DNA of 64,000 nt from JAJDXW01 sp965243335 (GCA_965243335.1 OZ251545.1:310001-374000), one strand, 5' to 3'; shown: positions 10,001 to 18,217, counted from the first letter of the stretch. Program-made: numbers and translations. Notes: a model not told the origin generated them from the sequence alone.

Positions 10001-10726
10001 TCGGCGGTGCTCCAAGATACCCGTGACACAATTCAATAGTCCGGATGTTTCACTATCAGGGTCGAAATCGATGACAGCCCGCCAAGGTGGTAACCCCAAT
10101 GCATAGAGAGGTGATGCTGCCTTCGACGAAATCCGATCAACGGCCAACAGATAAGTTGTCTCGTGCTCAAAACCACGGACCGCATCAAAGAACTCACGCC
10201 AGGAGTCCATTCTATATTCTTCACGTAAGCTGATCCCACCATTCTGAAACCAAGAGAAAATCCTTTGTATTTCTGAACCCACTGCCCGGTCATTTTTCGT
10301 ACCACGGCGATAGTAGATCGCTCCTGCTTGCAATCCCGTGTAATCCTTGATGGGTGTGAACGGGCCATCTTTCTCAATCGGGACAGTTATGACACCGATC
10401 TGTTTTCCATCCAATTCCAAGGGAGTATAGGTAAAGGGAGGAATTGGCTGAACTCGACCCTGCCCGAACGCGTTTTGGAATTCTACATCATCAATCTGGC
10501 TTCCGAGGCCAACAATGGTGCTTCCAGACTCCGGGGTCCAACGTACACCCAAAACGATGTGTGCAGGTTGATCGCGAGGTGTATTTGCCATCGTAAGGAC
10601 ATCCTTGATAAACGCGATGCGAGATTCAGGTTCACCGAAATCATAGCCACCTTCCTTGAAGTCGAGTGTTTCCGACTCTGCCCGTCCGATCAGTTTCTGA
10701 AGTTCTACTTCTGTCATCTTTTCCAT
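7073..10726 (-). CDS. SAMD9-like protein: AlbA_2 / SIR2-like region / STAND-type NTPase / TPR / OB fold
   Basis: The protein is 1217 aa. Residues 7-160 are a Schlafen/AlbA_2 domain (SETLDFKEGG, then IVLGVRW, ending GAIYYRRGTKN). Residues about 180-390 are an alpha/beta region in the place where SAMD9 has a SIR2-like domain. At 470-530 is a P-loop NTPase core, NIYHAPGSGGTTLGRRIAWD, with a Walker-B-like SVLVVVDGG. The loop has G-S-G-G-T-T and lacks the usual lysine, as I recall for SAMD9 (GCGGTTLAMH). TPR-like helices lie around 800-1110, and residues about 1150-1217 form a likely OB fold ending in FYxGFSxxGP-like YLGFSYDGP. Start is the first ATG (AGAGG is only one base upstream) or Met4, better spaced. 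I infer an immune sensor that acts against phage. The segment is less GC-rich than its neighbours and flanked by mobile remnants. Confidence 0.78.
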   Translation of the reverse strand: MEKMTEVELQKLIGRAESETLDFKEGGYDFGEPESRIAFIKDVLTMANTPRDQPAHIVLGVRWTPESGSTIVGLGSQIDDVEFQNAFGQGRVQPIPPFTYTPLELDGKQIGVITVPIEKDGPFTPIKDYTGLQAGAIYYRRGTKNDRAVGSEIQRIFSWFQNGGISLREEYRMDSWREFFDAVRGFEHETTYLLAVDRISSKAASPLYALGLPPWRAVIDFDPDSETSGLLNCVTGILEHRRVIHRITWGQDHMGPDPGTYWFFARGLSGRQASVSQGSHRDWLRSYKQELGRQLERVAGAVSPSPVVVVVFWSDVALRNHLRTLVEELHGAFGDAIEIVIVSEDEPSFAALAEEAETTFIRMSLRSLCNGVAAHYSDLQGKDDEQRILPSSSGAPVEIAPEDWLWLSEDIDFLHQSIGTTGEDDPREYRLGADVSWRNLHLRHDCERDMTPMVHSRVSADLERRQTVRINIYHAPGSGGTTLGRRIAWDFRSRFPVGILKHCTSHDTADRLAKVAALTENSVLVVVDGGQHSARDIDDLYEALKAGQTRAVVLQILRRFTPQQGGSRQFWLDASLSKAEADRFREVYASAVPEKRRQLTQLARGRDARLRNAFFFGLTAFGRDFRALSGYVRSRIAGLTNQQRRILGYIAIAHYYGQQSVPSQAFVSLLGLPRSKNLDFRAIFADSAAKALELLIENQHMEWRTAHHFVALEIMQQLFSPANSQEREAVWRQNLSRWGRDFANFCRQGGYPRSDRLLELVRRVFVYRDNVEVLGTERVAQQQFAQLVEDIPSSHGQIEVLTHLTECFPHEAHFHAHLGRLFSRNDEHDRALQCVDVALSIQPGDHVLHHMRGMILRESMTKNSGKGTSIDVLIDIAKKATESFEEARSLRPDQEHGYISEVQLIIYLVDQAGRSRRDVVGDVLARPETDPFLKRSLERAEDLLDRVHHLYAGEAPSRYVLACRARLQRFYGDYQRALQAWDSLLSRPEVAKPPIRRQIVWTLLRRHGSTWDALPNRAIDRIQRLLEDNLEEENQDSTSLRLWLRAIRQSRTPPSLDSVIEKVGYWKVNTGALDAAYYLYVLHTLRALNGSIQGKADAERALEECRAIARFRRDRTRSYEWIGSGDGISTLVHQSRLGDWGDNFWNSSEVLVRLSGRITSIGGPQKGTVELNGGVEAFFVPVKAGFHGSRDENLLVDCYLGFSYDGPRAWEVRRAGA

Positions 10727-10907
10727 GCCTCTACTGCGCGTCGGCTCGAACGCTCGACGAAGCTCAATGTATGCCCCTGGTCACGCACGGCTGCGAGCCA
10801 CTGTCCGTCTCCCGCTGTAAGCTCCCAAGCAATCTTAGCAACACCACGCAGAAATGCAAGTGTCGTACCCGGGTCCTGGCGTCCATTGGGCCAGGTGTTC
10901 CAAACGG

Positions 10908-11419
10908 TCAGGGCGGGGGCCAGGCCGCTTGCTCGCGGAGGCGGCGGCGGAAGTCGGCCTCGTCGGCGCACGCGAGCGCCGCCGCCATCAGGGTTTCGAG
11001 CGGCGCCTCGGCGAGCAGCGCCGGCTCGTCCGCGAAGCCGGCGGCGGGCTCGATGCCCCGGGCGAGGAGGAGTGCGCACACCGCATCCGCGCGCTCCGCG
11101 CGGCGTCCGGCCCCGCATCCTGACGCTCGGCCCTCGGCCAACCCTTCCGATCGGCCCTCCTCGCGCGCGCTTGCGGTCAGGGAGCGGGTGAGGGGGTCGT
11201 CGTCGGGACGGGTTCCCTCGCGCGCGCCCATCACCCGCCCGACCCGTCCGAGCGCGCGCGAGCGCGCGCCAAGCCATCCCCGAGAGGGGCGCCTCGGTCA
11301 ACGCGCGATGGATCTCCTCCGTCCGCCAGCCGGGAAAGGCCCGGCTCTCCTCCGACACGCGATAGCGGTAGCCGCTGCCGTCGCCCGCGTCGCTGTCTCC
11401 GTCATCTTCCCGAAGGTGG
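10908..11419 (-). pseudogene. Truncated, frameshifted copy of the Uma2-type gene
   Basis: This is a close duplicate of the 3' half of the intact gene at 15182-16270; it aligns with 15182-15683 nearly end to end. Homology stops abruptly after CTTCCCGAAGGTGG, so the catalytic half is absent. Around 11250 the copy carries ten extra bases in a GAGCGCGC-type repeat, which shifts the frame. The two pieces therefore lie in different minus-strand frames. The gene is dead. It may be left over from a duplication of the region on both sides of the TPR/HEPN genes. Confidence 0.8.
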
Positions 11420-11778
11420 GCAGGCTCCGGGCCGACACCGGCTGACCGGCATCTTCCGACCCAAGCCTCTCCCGATCCGGCCTCGCGGGCCAGAGCCGCC
11501 CCTGCGAAGGCAGGGGGGCCGGCTCGTACGCGTCGCCCGCACCGGCGCATTTTGCCCTTGCATGAAGGCTCGATGCAGGGTCCTGTGGCCCGCTTCAGGG
11601 TCGATCGCGCCCCGTCGCACCGTGTCCAGCGCCCCCGGCGCGCCCGGATGACACGGCCCGCCAGCGCGAGAACCCCACCGCGCACCTGCCTCCGGGAAGG
11701 GATGGACGGACATGCAGCCGTGGTGGTAGCTTCTGCGGGTGTTGAGGTTCGTTTCCCTGACGGGCGGGGGTGATCGGC
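11420..11778. other. Intergenic stretch with no supported gene
   Basis: Short open frames exist on both strands, but none shows a recognisable domain or a convincing ribosome-binding site. It separates the broken Uma2-type copy from the TPR gene. I see no repeat, terminator or RNA motif in it. Confidence 0.5.
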
Positions 11779-12576
11779 ATGGCGGGACACGTTCCCACTC
11801 CAGCGACCAAGGGAGCGGAGCTCATCGACCGGCTCAGCGCGGTCTTGCTCGGTGTGGAGGTGGACGATCTCGGGCTCCGGAGGATCCGCCAGGAAGCTCA
11901 GACCCTCATGGGAGCCGATCCGGTAGAGGCGCACACGGTGCTCGGCGCGCTCGCCACGCTGGAAGGCCGAGCTGACGACGTTCGGAAGCATTTCCGCATC
12001 GCGTTGCAGCAGTCCGGCCACTCCGCGTCGGTCTCCCGGAACTACTCCTGCTCCCTTCTGGCTCTCGGACGGTCGGACGAAGCATTCGAGGTCGCAAAGC
12101 AGGCGTCGGGACGGGCTCCGGACGATCTCGCCGTACTCGAACACCTGATCTCGACCGCTCTCCAAGCCGGGCGCCTCCTCGAGGCCCGGACCTTCCGGCA
12201 GCGATTGGGCAGGCTGTCGCCGGAGCGATCCCTGCCGGGCGAATCGGTGGAGGAAATGCTGGGCGATGCGGTGGATCGAGGCGCATTTCGGGAGGAATCG
12301 ATACAGGAGGTCCTGCGGACGGTACACGAAACCCTGGCCGACACGGGGGTCCGGAGAACCAACCTTTCGGAGCTGAAGACGTATGCGGTGGACCCGGATT
12401 CGTTTCTCTTCCTGGTCCACGTCTTCGCGTCGCCCGAGCGCGCCGCCGAGCTGAATGAGGCGCTCGCGGACCGGATCGCGGACCGGCCCGAGCTGATGGC
12501 CGATCCGGGCGTCAGGTTCGTACCGATGTTCATTGGAGCCCGAGCCGATGGCGGTCACCCCGCGCGAGCTTCTTGA
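11779..12576 (+). CDS. TPR-like helical protein, partner of the HEPN gene
   Basis: The 265-aa protein is almost entirely alpha-helical. Residues about 35-140 form tetratricopeptide-like helix pairs (EAHTVLGALATLEGRADD, then SCSLLALGRSDEAFEVAKQA, then LISTALQAGRLLEARTF). The C-terminal third (VDPDSFLFLVHVFASPERAAELNEAL) is not recognised. The ATG at 11779 follows GGGGGTGA at good spacing; the GTG at 11770 is an alternative. Its 3' end overlaps the HEPN gene by 29 nt, so the two were one operon. A TPR scaffold with a HEPN protein suggests a binding partner or regulator. With the HEPN gene now interrupted, its role may be lost. Confidence 0.65.
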   Translation: MAGHVPTPATKGAELIDRLSAVLLGVEVDDLGLRRIRQEAQTLMGADPVEAHTVLGALATLEGRADDVRKHFRIALQQSGHSASVSRNYSCSLLALGRSDEAFEVAKQASGRAPDDLAVLEHLISTALQAGRLLEARTFRQRLGRLSPERSLPGESVEEMLGDAVDRGAFREESIQEVLRTVHETLADTGVRRTNLSELKTYAVDPDSFLFLVHVFASPERAAELNEALADRIADRPELMADPGVRFVPMFIGARADGGHPARAS

Positions 12577-12776
12577 CGCGGCGGCGGCGCTGGGGCGACG
12601 GGGGTCCGAGGTCGACCTGCGCAATGCGGCCAGCCGCGCGTACTACGCGGCCTATCACCAGTGTCGGCGGCTCGCGCAGGACCTGCGGCTTCGACCTGCT
12701 CCGGGCGCGGGGAGCGTCCACCGGAGGGTCATCGATACGCTGACCGACTCCCAGAACGGGAAGCTGAAGGGCCTAG

Positions 12777-12790
12777 CCCATCTTTACCAC
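12777..12790 (+). repeat. Left terminal inverted repeat of the IS element
   Basis: CCCATCTTTACCAC; exact inverted match to 14830-14843. It is preceded by CTAG. Confidence 0.85.
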
Positions 12791-12935
12791 TGCGCTCCGA
12801 GATCGAGGGGGATTCGCCCTGATTTCGCCGATTTTCGGATGTAACCGATTGATGTATGGTCGAGGGGGCCGATGTAGTGCCATAAAATAATTTTCTCTTG
12901 TTGCCCTCCAACCTGTCCACCGCTACCCTGCGCCC

Positions 12936-14744
12936 ATGTTCATCCGGCGCACCGCGACCCGCCGCCGCGGCGAGCACTACTTCACCTTCCGCCTCGTGCG
13001 CTCCGAGCGCACCGGCTCGAAGGTGCGCCAACGCACCCTGCTCAACCTGGGACGACACTTCGACGTCGCCCCCGGCCAGTGGTCGACCCTGTGCCGGCGC
13101 ATCGACGACCTCCTCGCCGGTCAATGGTCGCTGCCCCCCGATTGCCCCCCGGCGCTCGAATCACACGCCCAACGCATCGCTGCCCGGCTGCTCGCCAGCG
13201 AGCGCATCGGGGCCGCCCCCTCGCAGACGAGCCAAGGACACGACTTCCAATCCATCGCCGTCGATACCCTGGAACTCATCCGCCCCCGCTGCGTGGGCGT
13301 GGAGCATGTCGGCCTGTGGGCGATGGACCGGCTCGGCCTGCGCACCATGCTCGAAGGGTTGGGGATTGGAGCGTCGCTGCGCGCCGCCGCCGTGGGCTCG
13401 GTCATCGCACGCATGGCTCGACCGGGCTCGGAGCGGGCCGCCCGGCGCTGGCTGGGCGAACGCAGCGCCCTGGGCGAGCTTGTGGGCGTGGACTTCGCAA
13501 CGATGGGACCGATGCGGCTGTACCGCGCCTCCGATGCGCTGATGGCGCACCGCGAAGCCATCGAACGGCGCTTGTTCGACCGGGCGATGGACCTGTTCGA
13601 CCTGCATCCGACGGTCACGCTGTACGACCTGACCAACACCTACTTCGAGGGCGAGGCGGGGCTGCAACCCAACGCCCGGCGCGGACACTCCAAGGACAAG
13701 CGCACCGACTGCCCGCTGCTCACCCTGGGACTGGTGCTCGACGCCAGCGGCTTCGTGCGCCGCTCGCAGGTCTTCGCCGGCAACGTGCGCGAACCCCACA
13801 CCCTCGCCGGGATGCTCGATGCCCTCCACGCCCCGCGCGGCGCCCTGGTGGTGATGGACCGCGGCATCGCCACCCAAGACCGGGTGCGCTGGCTGCGCGA
13901 GCACCGGTATCGCTACCTGGTGGTCAGCCGCGAACGCACCCGCCACTTCGACCCCGAGGCGGCGCTGTCCATCCACACCGCCTCGCGCCAACGCGTGCAT
14001 CTGCACAAGGTCTTGAGCGACGACGGCCAGGAGGTGCGGCTGTATTGCTTCTCCGAAGACCGGGCCGCCAAGGAACGCGCCATCGTCGAGCGCTTCGCCT
14101 CTCGCTTCGAGGCCGCGCTGACCCGGCTCTCCAACGGACTGTCCAAACCCCGCACCCAAAAACGCATCGGCCAGGTCTGGCAGCGCATCGGCAGGCTCAA
14201 GGAGAGCAGCCGCGGCGTCGCCCAACACTACGACATCGCTCTGGACACCGACCAGACCGGCGAACGCGCCACCGCCGTGCGCTTCACCCGCCGGCCCCTG
14301 ACCGGCTCCATGCTCACCCACCCCGGCGTGTACTGCCTGCGCAGCAACCAGACCGATTGGGACGAAGCCACCCTGTGGCGCACCTACTTCACCCTCACCG
14401 ACATCGAGGCCGTGTTCCGCTCGTTGAAGTCCGAACTCGGCCTTCGTCCCATCTACCACCACAAGCCCATCCGCGCCGAAGGCCATCTGTTCATCACCGT
14501 CATCGCCTATCAACTCGTCCAGGTGATCCGCCAGCGCCTGCGCCAAGCCGGTCAGGGCGCCAGTTGGACCACCGTGCGCCGAATCCTCGAAGGCCAGCAG
14601 CGCATCACCGCCACCTTCCAACGCGCCGACGGCGCGACCTTGCACGTGCGTAAAGCCACCCGCGCCGAACCCCGCCAACTGGCCATCTACGAGGCTTTGG
14701 GCATCGACCCCGCTCCGGGAGGGACCCGCAAGACGGTCGTCTGA
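12936..14744 (+). CDS. IS1634-type DDE transposase
   Basis: The 602-aa protein is a full-length transposase of the IS4/IS1634 superfamily (DDE_Tnp_1 fold). The likely catalytic residues are Asp in YDLTNTYFEG (about 230), Asp in LVVMDRG (about 306) and Glu in DIEAVFRSLKSELGLRP (about 490). The C-terminal stretch YHHKPIRAEGHLFITVIAYQ is characteristic. It should cut and join DNA at the 14-bp inverted repeats that frame it. No frameshift or internal stop is seen, so the element may still be active. It is the only gene in the element. Confidence 0.92.
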   Translation: MFIRRTATRRRGEHYFTFRLVRSERTGSKVRQRTLLNLGRHFDVAPGQWSTLCRRIDDLLAGQWSLPPDCPPALESHAQRIAARLLASERIGAAPSQTSQGHDFQSIAVDTLELIRPRCVGVEHVGLWAMDRLGLRTMLEGLGIGASLRAAAVGSVIARMARPGSERAARRWLGERSALGELVGVDFATMGPMRLYRASDALMAHREAIERRLFDRAMDLFDLHPTVTLYDLTNTYFEGEAGLQPNARRGHSKDKRTDCPLLTLGLVLDASGFVRRSQVFAGNVREPHTLAGMLDALHAPRGALVVMDRGIATQDRVRWLREHRYRYLVVSRERTRHFDPEAALSIHTASRQRVHLHKVLSDDGQEVRLYCFSEDRAAKERAIVERFASRFEAALTRLSNGLSKPRTQKRIGQVWQRIGRLKESSRGVAQHYDIALDTDQTGERATAVRFTRRPLTGSMLTHPGVYCLRSNQTDWDEATLWRTYFTLTDIEAVFRSLKSELGLRPIYHHKPIRAEGHLFITVIAYQLVQVIRQRLRQAGQGASWTTVRRILEGQQRITATFQRADGATLHVRKATRAEPRQLAIYEALGIDPAPGGTRKTVV

Positions 14745-14829
14745 ACGACCCTTGAGCACGCGATTGTAGTGCCACTCGACGACGCCGAACATCGTAACTA
14801 TCTGATGTAACGTGATATTTTGTGATGGG

Positions 14830-14843
14830 GTGGTAAAGATGGG
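14830..14843 (-). repeat. Right terminal inverted repeat of the IS element
   Basis: GTGGTAAAGATGGG; exact inverted match to 12777-12790. It is followed by CTAG. Confidence 0.85.
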
Positions 14844-15181
14844 CTAGGGTACATGCTTGAGCAGTGCCGCAAGCTTCGGGTCACGGCCGACTACGACATC
14901 GACGTGGTATTTCTCTCCGATGATGCACGTACTGCTTTGGCCCAGTGCAGGAGAATCCTGAACAGGGCCGAAGTGGCCCCTCCTGCATCGGGCGGCGGGC
15001 GGTGAAATACTCGGACCAGGCCGTATCCGGCCTCGAACATCTCGCGATTGGAGTGCTGCGCGGCGACACGGGCGCCGATCGGTGCTCCCCGGGCTTCGCA
15101 TACCCGACCACGACCCCGGGACGGGCGCGCAACGGCAGCGCGTGATGCCAAGGGTCGCCTGACGGGGAGGGTTCCCGGCGG

Positions 15182-16270
15182 TCAGGGCGGGGGGCGGGCG
15201 GACGGGTCGCGGAGGCGGCGGCGGAAGTCGGCCTCGTCGGCGCACGCGAGCGCCGCCGCCATCAGGGCCGCGAGCGGGGCCTCGGCGAACAGCTCCGGCT
15301 CGTCCGCGAACCCGGCGGCGGGCTCGATGCCCCGGGCGCGGAGCAGTGCGCACACCGCGTCCGCGCGCTCCGCGCGGCGGCCGGCCCCGCATCCTGACGC
15401 TCGGCCCGCGGCCAACCCTTCCGATCGGCCCTCCTCGCGCGCGCTTGCGGTCAGGGAGCGGGTGAGGGGGTCGTCGTCGGGACGGGTTCCCTCGCGCGCG
15501 CCCATCACCCGCCCGACCCGTTCGAGCGCGCGCCAGGCCATCCCGGAGAGGTGCGACTCGGTCAACGCGCGATGGATCTCCTCCGTCCGCCAGCCGGGAA
15601 AGGCCCGGCTCTCCTCCGACACGCGATAGCGGTAGCCGCTGCCGTCGCCCGCGCCGCCGTCTCCATCGTCTTCCCGAAGGTGGATGGTGAGCCCCGGACT
15701 GCGTACCGAGGTCTCGTCCGGGACCGACACCCAGATCTCCGGGAATCCGCACTCCTGGTAGAGCTTGAGCTTCCATCGCCGGGCGTCGGTGGTGTGATCC
15801 ACCTCCAGCACGACGTCCGGCAGATCGTCCTCGCCGATACGCACCACCGGACCTTCCGGGCGGGAACGCGGCCGGTTCAGGTACACGATCTGGTCCGCCT
15901 GCATCACCCAGCGCCGGCGCCCCCCCGCCTCGAGCCTTGTCAGGGACACCGAGCCGTAGCAGTCGATCATCGAGCCGCGGACGGAGGCGATGCGGCTCGC
16001 GAGCCAGGCAAGGCGCTCCGTCGGCGCCTCGTGCTGCATGTAGACGTCGCGGACCTGCCAGGCGGTCTCGGTGTGGGCGTCCCAGAACTCGAGCCGCTCA
16101 CGGGTGCGTTCGAACTCGCGGAGCGTCATCCGGAACGACTCGCAGCCGGGAAGGTCGGGCGGGGTGTCGAGCACCGAGGGGCGCTCGGGCCTCGCGACGG
16201 AACGCGCCGCGCTGCCGGAAGCTCCGGCCCGGGGGCGGGAAGAAAGGGGGGAAGGAGATGATTGCGGCAT
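15182..16270 (-). CDS. Uma2-family putative endonuclease (PD-(D/E)XK fold)
   Basis: The start is the ATG at 16270, placed by GGGAGG seven bases upstream; a longer frame exists but is Arg-rich and unsupported. In the 362-aa product, PDVVLEVD (about 148) followed by RRWKLKLYQECGFPEIWV (165-182) is the core of the Uma2 / putative restriction endonuclease family (DUF820). That family has a PD-(D/E)XK nuclease fold. The residues after 230 (SAREEGRSEGLAAGRASG, then a helix-rich tail) resemble tails of Rpn/Uma2-like proteins. Many bacteria carry these genes in multiple copies, and their biological role is unknown. A broken second copy lies at 10908-11419. Confidence 0.8.
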   Translation of the reverse strand: MPQSSPSPLSSRPRAGASGSAARSVARPERPSVLDTPPDLPGCESFRMTLREFERTRERLEFWDAHTETAWQVRDVYMQHEAPTERLAWLASRIASVRGSMIDCYGSVSLTRLEAGGRRRWVMQADQIVYLNRPRSRPEGPVVRIGEDDLPDVVLEVDHTTDARRWKLKLYQECGFPEIWVSVPDETSVRSPGLTIHLREDDGDGGAGDGSGYRYRVSEESRAFPGWRTEEIHRALTESHLSGMAWRALERVGRVMGAREGTRPDDDPLTRSLTASAREEGRSEGLAAGRASGCGAGRRAERADAVCALLRARGIEPAAGFADEPELFAEAPLAALMAAALACADEADFRRRLRDPSARPPP

Positions 16271-16562
16271 GTGCGCGCCTCCCTGTGCCTGGCCCGGTGG
16301 GAGGTCCGTCCGGGCCCGGTTCGGCTCACCCCGTCCCCCCCCGGCGACCCGGCGGATCCATCCGATCCGCCGGCCGCGGGCCGCTCGGGCGGACGGGCAC
16401 TCGGCACGGATCCTACCTCGCTCCCTGTCCGGATCAACCTCGACCGGCCGCCGACCGGCCACCGAGGCCCGGGCGCTGTTCGTAAGCTGTTGAGATAGGG
16501 AGTGGAAGCGGGGGCCGAAATATTTTTACCCCTCGGGGACGGCGTTCTTCCACGGTTTGGGG

Positions 16563-16752
16563 TCGGTTCGAGGGGCCTTTTGACGGATTTCACCCCACGG
16601 CAGCGCTTGCACGGGACCCCTGGGAACGCGGGCGTCTCGCCCGCATTTTTGTTCACGGGCGCTTCACACCCCTGTGCGGGCGAGACGCCCGCGTTCCCAG
16701 GACGCCCTGCGAGAGGTGTGCCTGGCGCAAATCCCCACAGCGCACATGCCTC
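16563..16752 (+). repeat. Dispersed inverted-repeat element, copy A
   Basis: The centre is a long hairpin: CTGGGAACGCGGGCGTCTCG and its inverse (ending CGCGTTCCCAGG) around a short spacer that includes TTCACGGGCGCTTCACACCC. The outer parts, a TTTCACCCCACGG start and a CGCACATGCCTC end, recur in three other gaps of this window (near 27.3, 45.2 and 61.7 kb). It lies between divergent genes at 16270 and 16929. The rest of this gap (16271-16562 and 16753-16928) holds nothing I can support. Confidence 0.8.
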
Positions 16753-16928
16753 GCCACCGGTTGACCGTTGCGGGCGGCGGCGGGTACAACTACGCTCCCG
16801 GCGAGGCGCCGGCCGGGCCGGGGCGTAGCGCCCGACCGGTTGGGTCGTGCAGGCGAGGCGCCCGCGCTTCCGGGCGGCGGGGCCTCCGCCGGGCGGGGCG
16901 GCCCGGCGGACCCCAGGCGAGGCGGAGC

Positions 16929-18089
16929 ATGAGTCGATTCAGCGAGATCGGCGCCGCCGTGATCGGCAGCGGCTTCATCGGCACGGTGCACGTCGAAGCG
17001 TTGCGGCGGCTCGGGGTCGGCGTGCGCGGCCTGCTCGGCAGCAGCCCCGAGCGCGGGGCCGAGCGGGCGCGGGCGATCGGCGTCCCCACCGCCTACCCGT
17101 CCCTCGAAGCCCTCCTCGACGACCCCTCCGTGGACGTGGTCCACGTCACCTCCCCCAACCACGCCCATTTCCCGCAGGTCAAGGCGATCCTCGCCGCCGG
17201 CCGGCACGTGGTCTGCGAGAAGCCGCTCGCGGTGACTTCGGACGAGTCCGCCGAGCTCGCGCGCCTCGCCGCCGCCGGCGACCGGGTGACGGCCGTCAAC
17301 TTCAACATCCGCTTCTACCCGCTCAACCAGCACGCGCGCCAGATGGTCCGGGAGGGCGCGCTCGGCGCGCCCCGCCTCGTCACCGGGCGGTACTTCCAGG
17401 ACTGGCTGCTCCTCGACACCGACTGGAACTGGCGCCTCCAGCCCGAGCGGGGCGGGAGCCTCCGCGCGGTAGGGGACATCGGCTCGCACTGGATCGACCT
17501 CGTGAGCTTCATCACCGGGGCGCGGGTGACCGCGGTGATGGCCGAGCTCGCCACCTTCGTCAAGGTCCGCCGCCAGCCGGCCGGCCCGGTCGAGACGTTC
17601 TCGAGCGGGCGCGCCGCCGACACCGTCGCGCGCGAGATCGGCACCGAGGACGCGGCCCTCATCCTGCTCCGTTTCGCCAACGGGGCGCGCGGCTCGGTGG
17701 CGGTGAGCCAGGTGAGCGCGGGCCGCAAGAACCTCTTGCAGTGGGAGGTGGACGGCGCGGACGCGGCCGCCGCGTGGGGGTCGGAGACCCCCGACCACCT
17801 CTGGATCGGCCACCGCGGCCGGCCGAACGAGGTCCTGCAGCGAAGCCCGGACCTCATGAACGCGGCCGGCGCGGCCGCCGCCTCCCTGCCGGGCGGTCAC
17901 GTGGAGGGCTTCGGCGACACCTTCCACGCCCTGTACCGGGAGGTCTACCGCGCGATCCTCGCCGGGGCGCCGCCCGTGGACCCGCTCTACGCCACCTTCG
18001 AGGACGGCCACCACGGGCTGCTCGTCGGCGACGCCATCGCCCGGAGCGCCCGCGAGGGACGGTGGGTGGAGGTAGCCGCCGGCGTTTGA
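16929..18089 (+). CDS. Gfo/Idh/MocA-family NAD(P)-dependent oxidoreductase
   Basis: This 386-aa protein has the N-terminal Rossmann fold of the family (AAVIGSGFIGTVHVEAL near residue 8) and the catalytic-lysine motif CEKPLAV near residue 98. The active-site histidine region is DIGSHWIDL near 184. The usual reaction is oxidation or reduction of a hydroxyl on a sugar, inositol or sugar derivative. It opens a run of catabolic genes on the same strand, with a sugar-phosphate isomerase and an ABC importer following. The ATG at 16929 is chosen because an earlier start would translate the repeat element; the ribosome-binding site is weak. Substrate unknown. Confidence 0.85.
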   Translation: MSRFSEIGAAVIGSGFIGTVHVEALRRLGVGVRGLLGSSPERGAERARAIGVPTAYPSLEALLDDPSVDVVHVTSPNHAHFPQVKAILAAGRHVVCEKPLAVTSDESAELARLAAAGDRVTAVNFNIRFYPLNQHARQMVREGALGAPRLVTGRYFQDWLLLDTDWNWRLQPERGGSLRAVGDIGSHWIDLVSFITGARVTAVMAELATFVKVRRQPAGPVETFSSGRAADTVAREIGTEDAALILLRFANGARGSVAVSQVSAGRKNLLQWEVDGADAAAAWGSETPDHLWIGHRGRPNEVLQRSPDLMNAAGAAAASLPGGHVEGFGDTFHALYREVYRAILAGAPPVDPLYATFEDGHHGLLVGDAIARSAREGRWVEVAAGV

Positions 18090-18217
18090 GCCCGGAGCAG
18101 CCCACCGCGGGCGCTGGCCGGCCGGCGGAGCCCGGCGATGGCCTCGCTCACGCCTCGTCGGCCCGGGGCGAAGCCCCGCGCTCGAAGCTACCGCACGGAA
18201 ACAGAAGGAGAACCGTC

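Larger units (their letters stand above)
12777..14843 (+). mobile_element. IS1634-like insertion sequence (2067 bp)
   Basis: The element has perfect 14-bp terminal inverted repeats, CCCATCTTTACCAC at the left and its complement at the right. It is flanked by a direct CTAG on both sides (12773-12776 and 14844-14847), consistent with a 4-bp target duplication. It carries a single intact transposase gene. Exact removal restores the interrupted HEPN gene, which independently confirms the boundaries. Because CTAG is its own complement, the repeats could also be read as 18 bp with no duplication; the restored reading frame favours the first view. The intact transposase and perfect ends point to a recent insertion. 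Confidence 0.85.
12548..15005 (+). pseudogene. HEPN-domain gene interrupted by an IS element
   Basis: The N-terminal part (12548-12776) encodes LRNAASRAYYAAYHQCRRLA, a typical HEPN helix. The C-terminal part (14848-15005) encodes YMLEQCRKLRVTADYDID and an Ala/Arg-rich helix, the usual HEPN ending. Between them lies an IS element. Removing 12777-14847, the element plus one copy of the CTAG repeat, restores one continuous 128-aa frame joined as GKLKG-LGYMLEQCRKLR. HEPN proteins are small all-helical proteins, many of them RNases or partners of nucleotidyltransferases in toxin-antitoxin modules. The catalytic R-x4-6-H motif is not clearly present, so the original activity is uncertain. ATG at 12548 has GGAG nine bases upstream. 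Confidence 0.85.

Noticed and set aside
11552..11773. Short plus-strand frame of 73 codons
   Set aside because: No ribosome-binding site, domain or neighbour supports it.
12533..12844. A free-standing 103-aa HEPN protein ending before the transposase
   Set aside because: The last 25 residues come from the IS element, and the true C-terminus continues after 14848.
12873..14774. Direct repeat TGTAGTGCCA at 12873 and 14765 as possible ends of the IS element
   Set aside because: It is direct rather than inverted and lies inside the perfect inverted repeats at 12777 and 14843, whose removal restores a gene.
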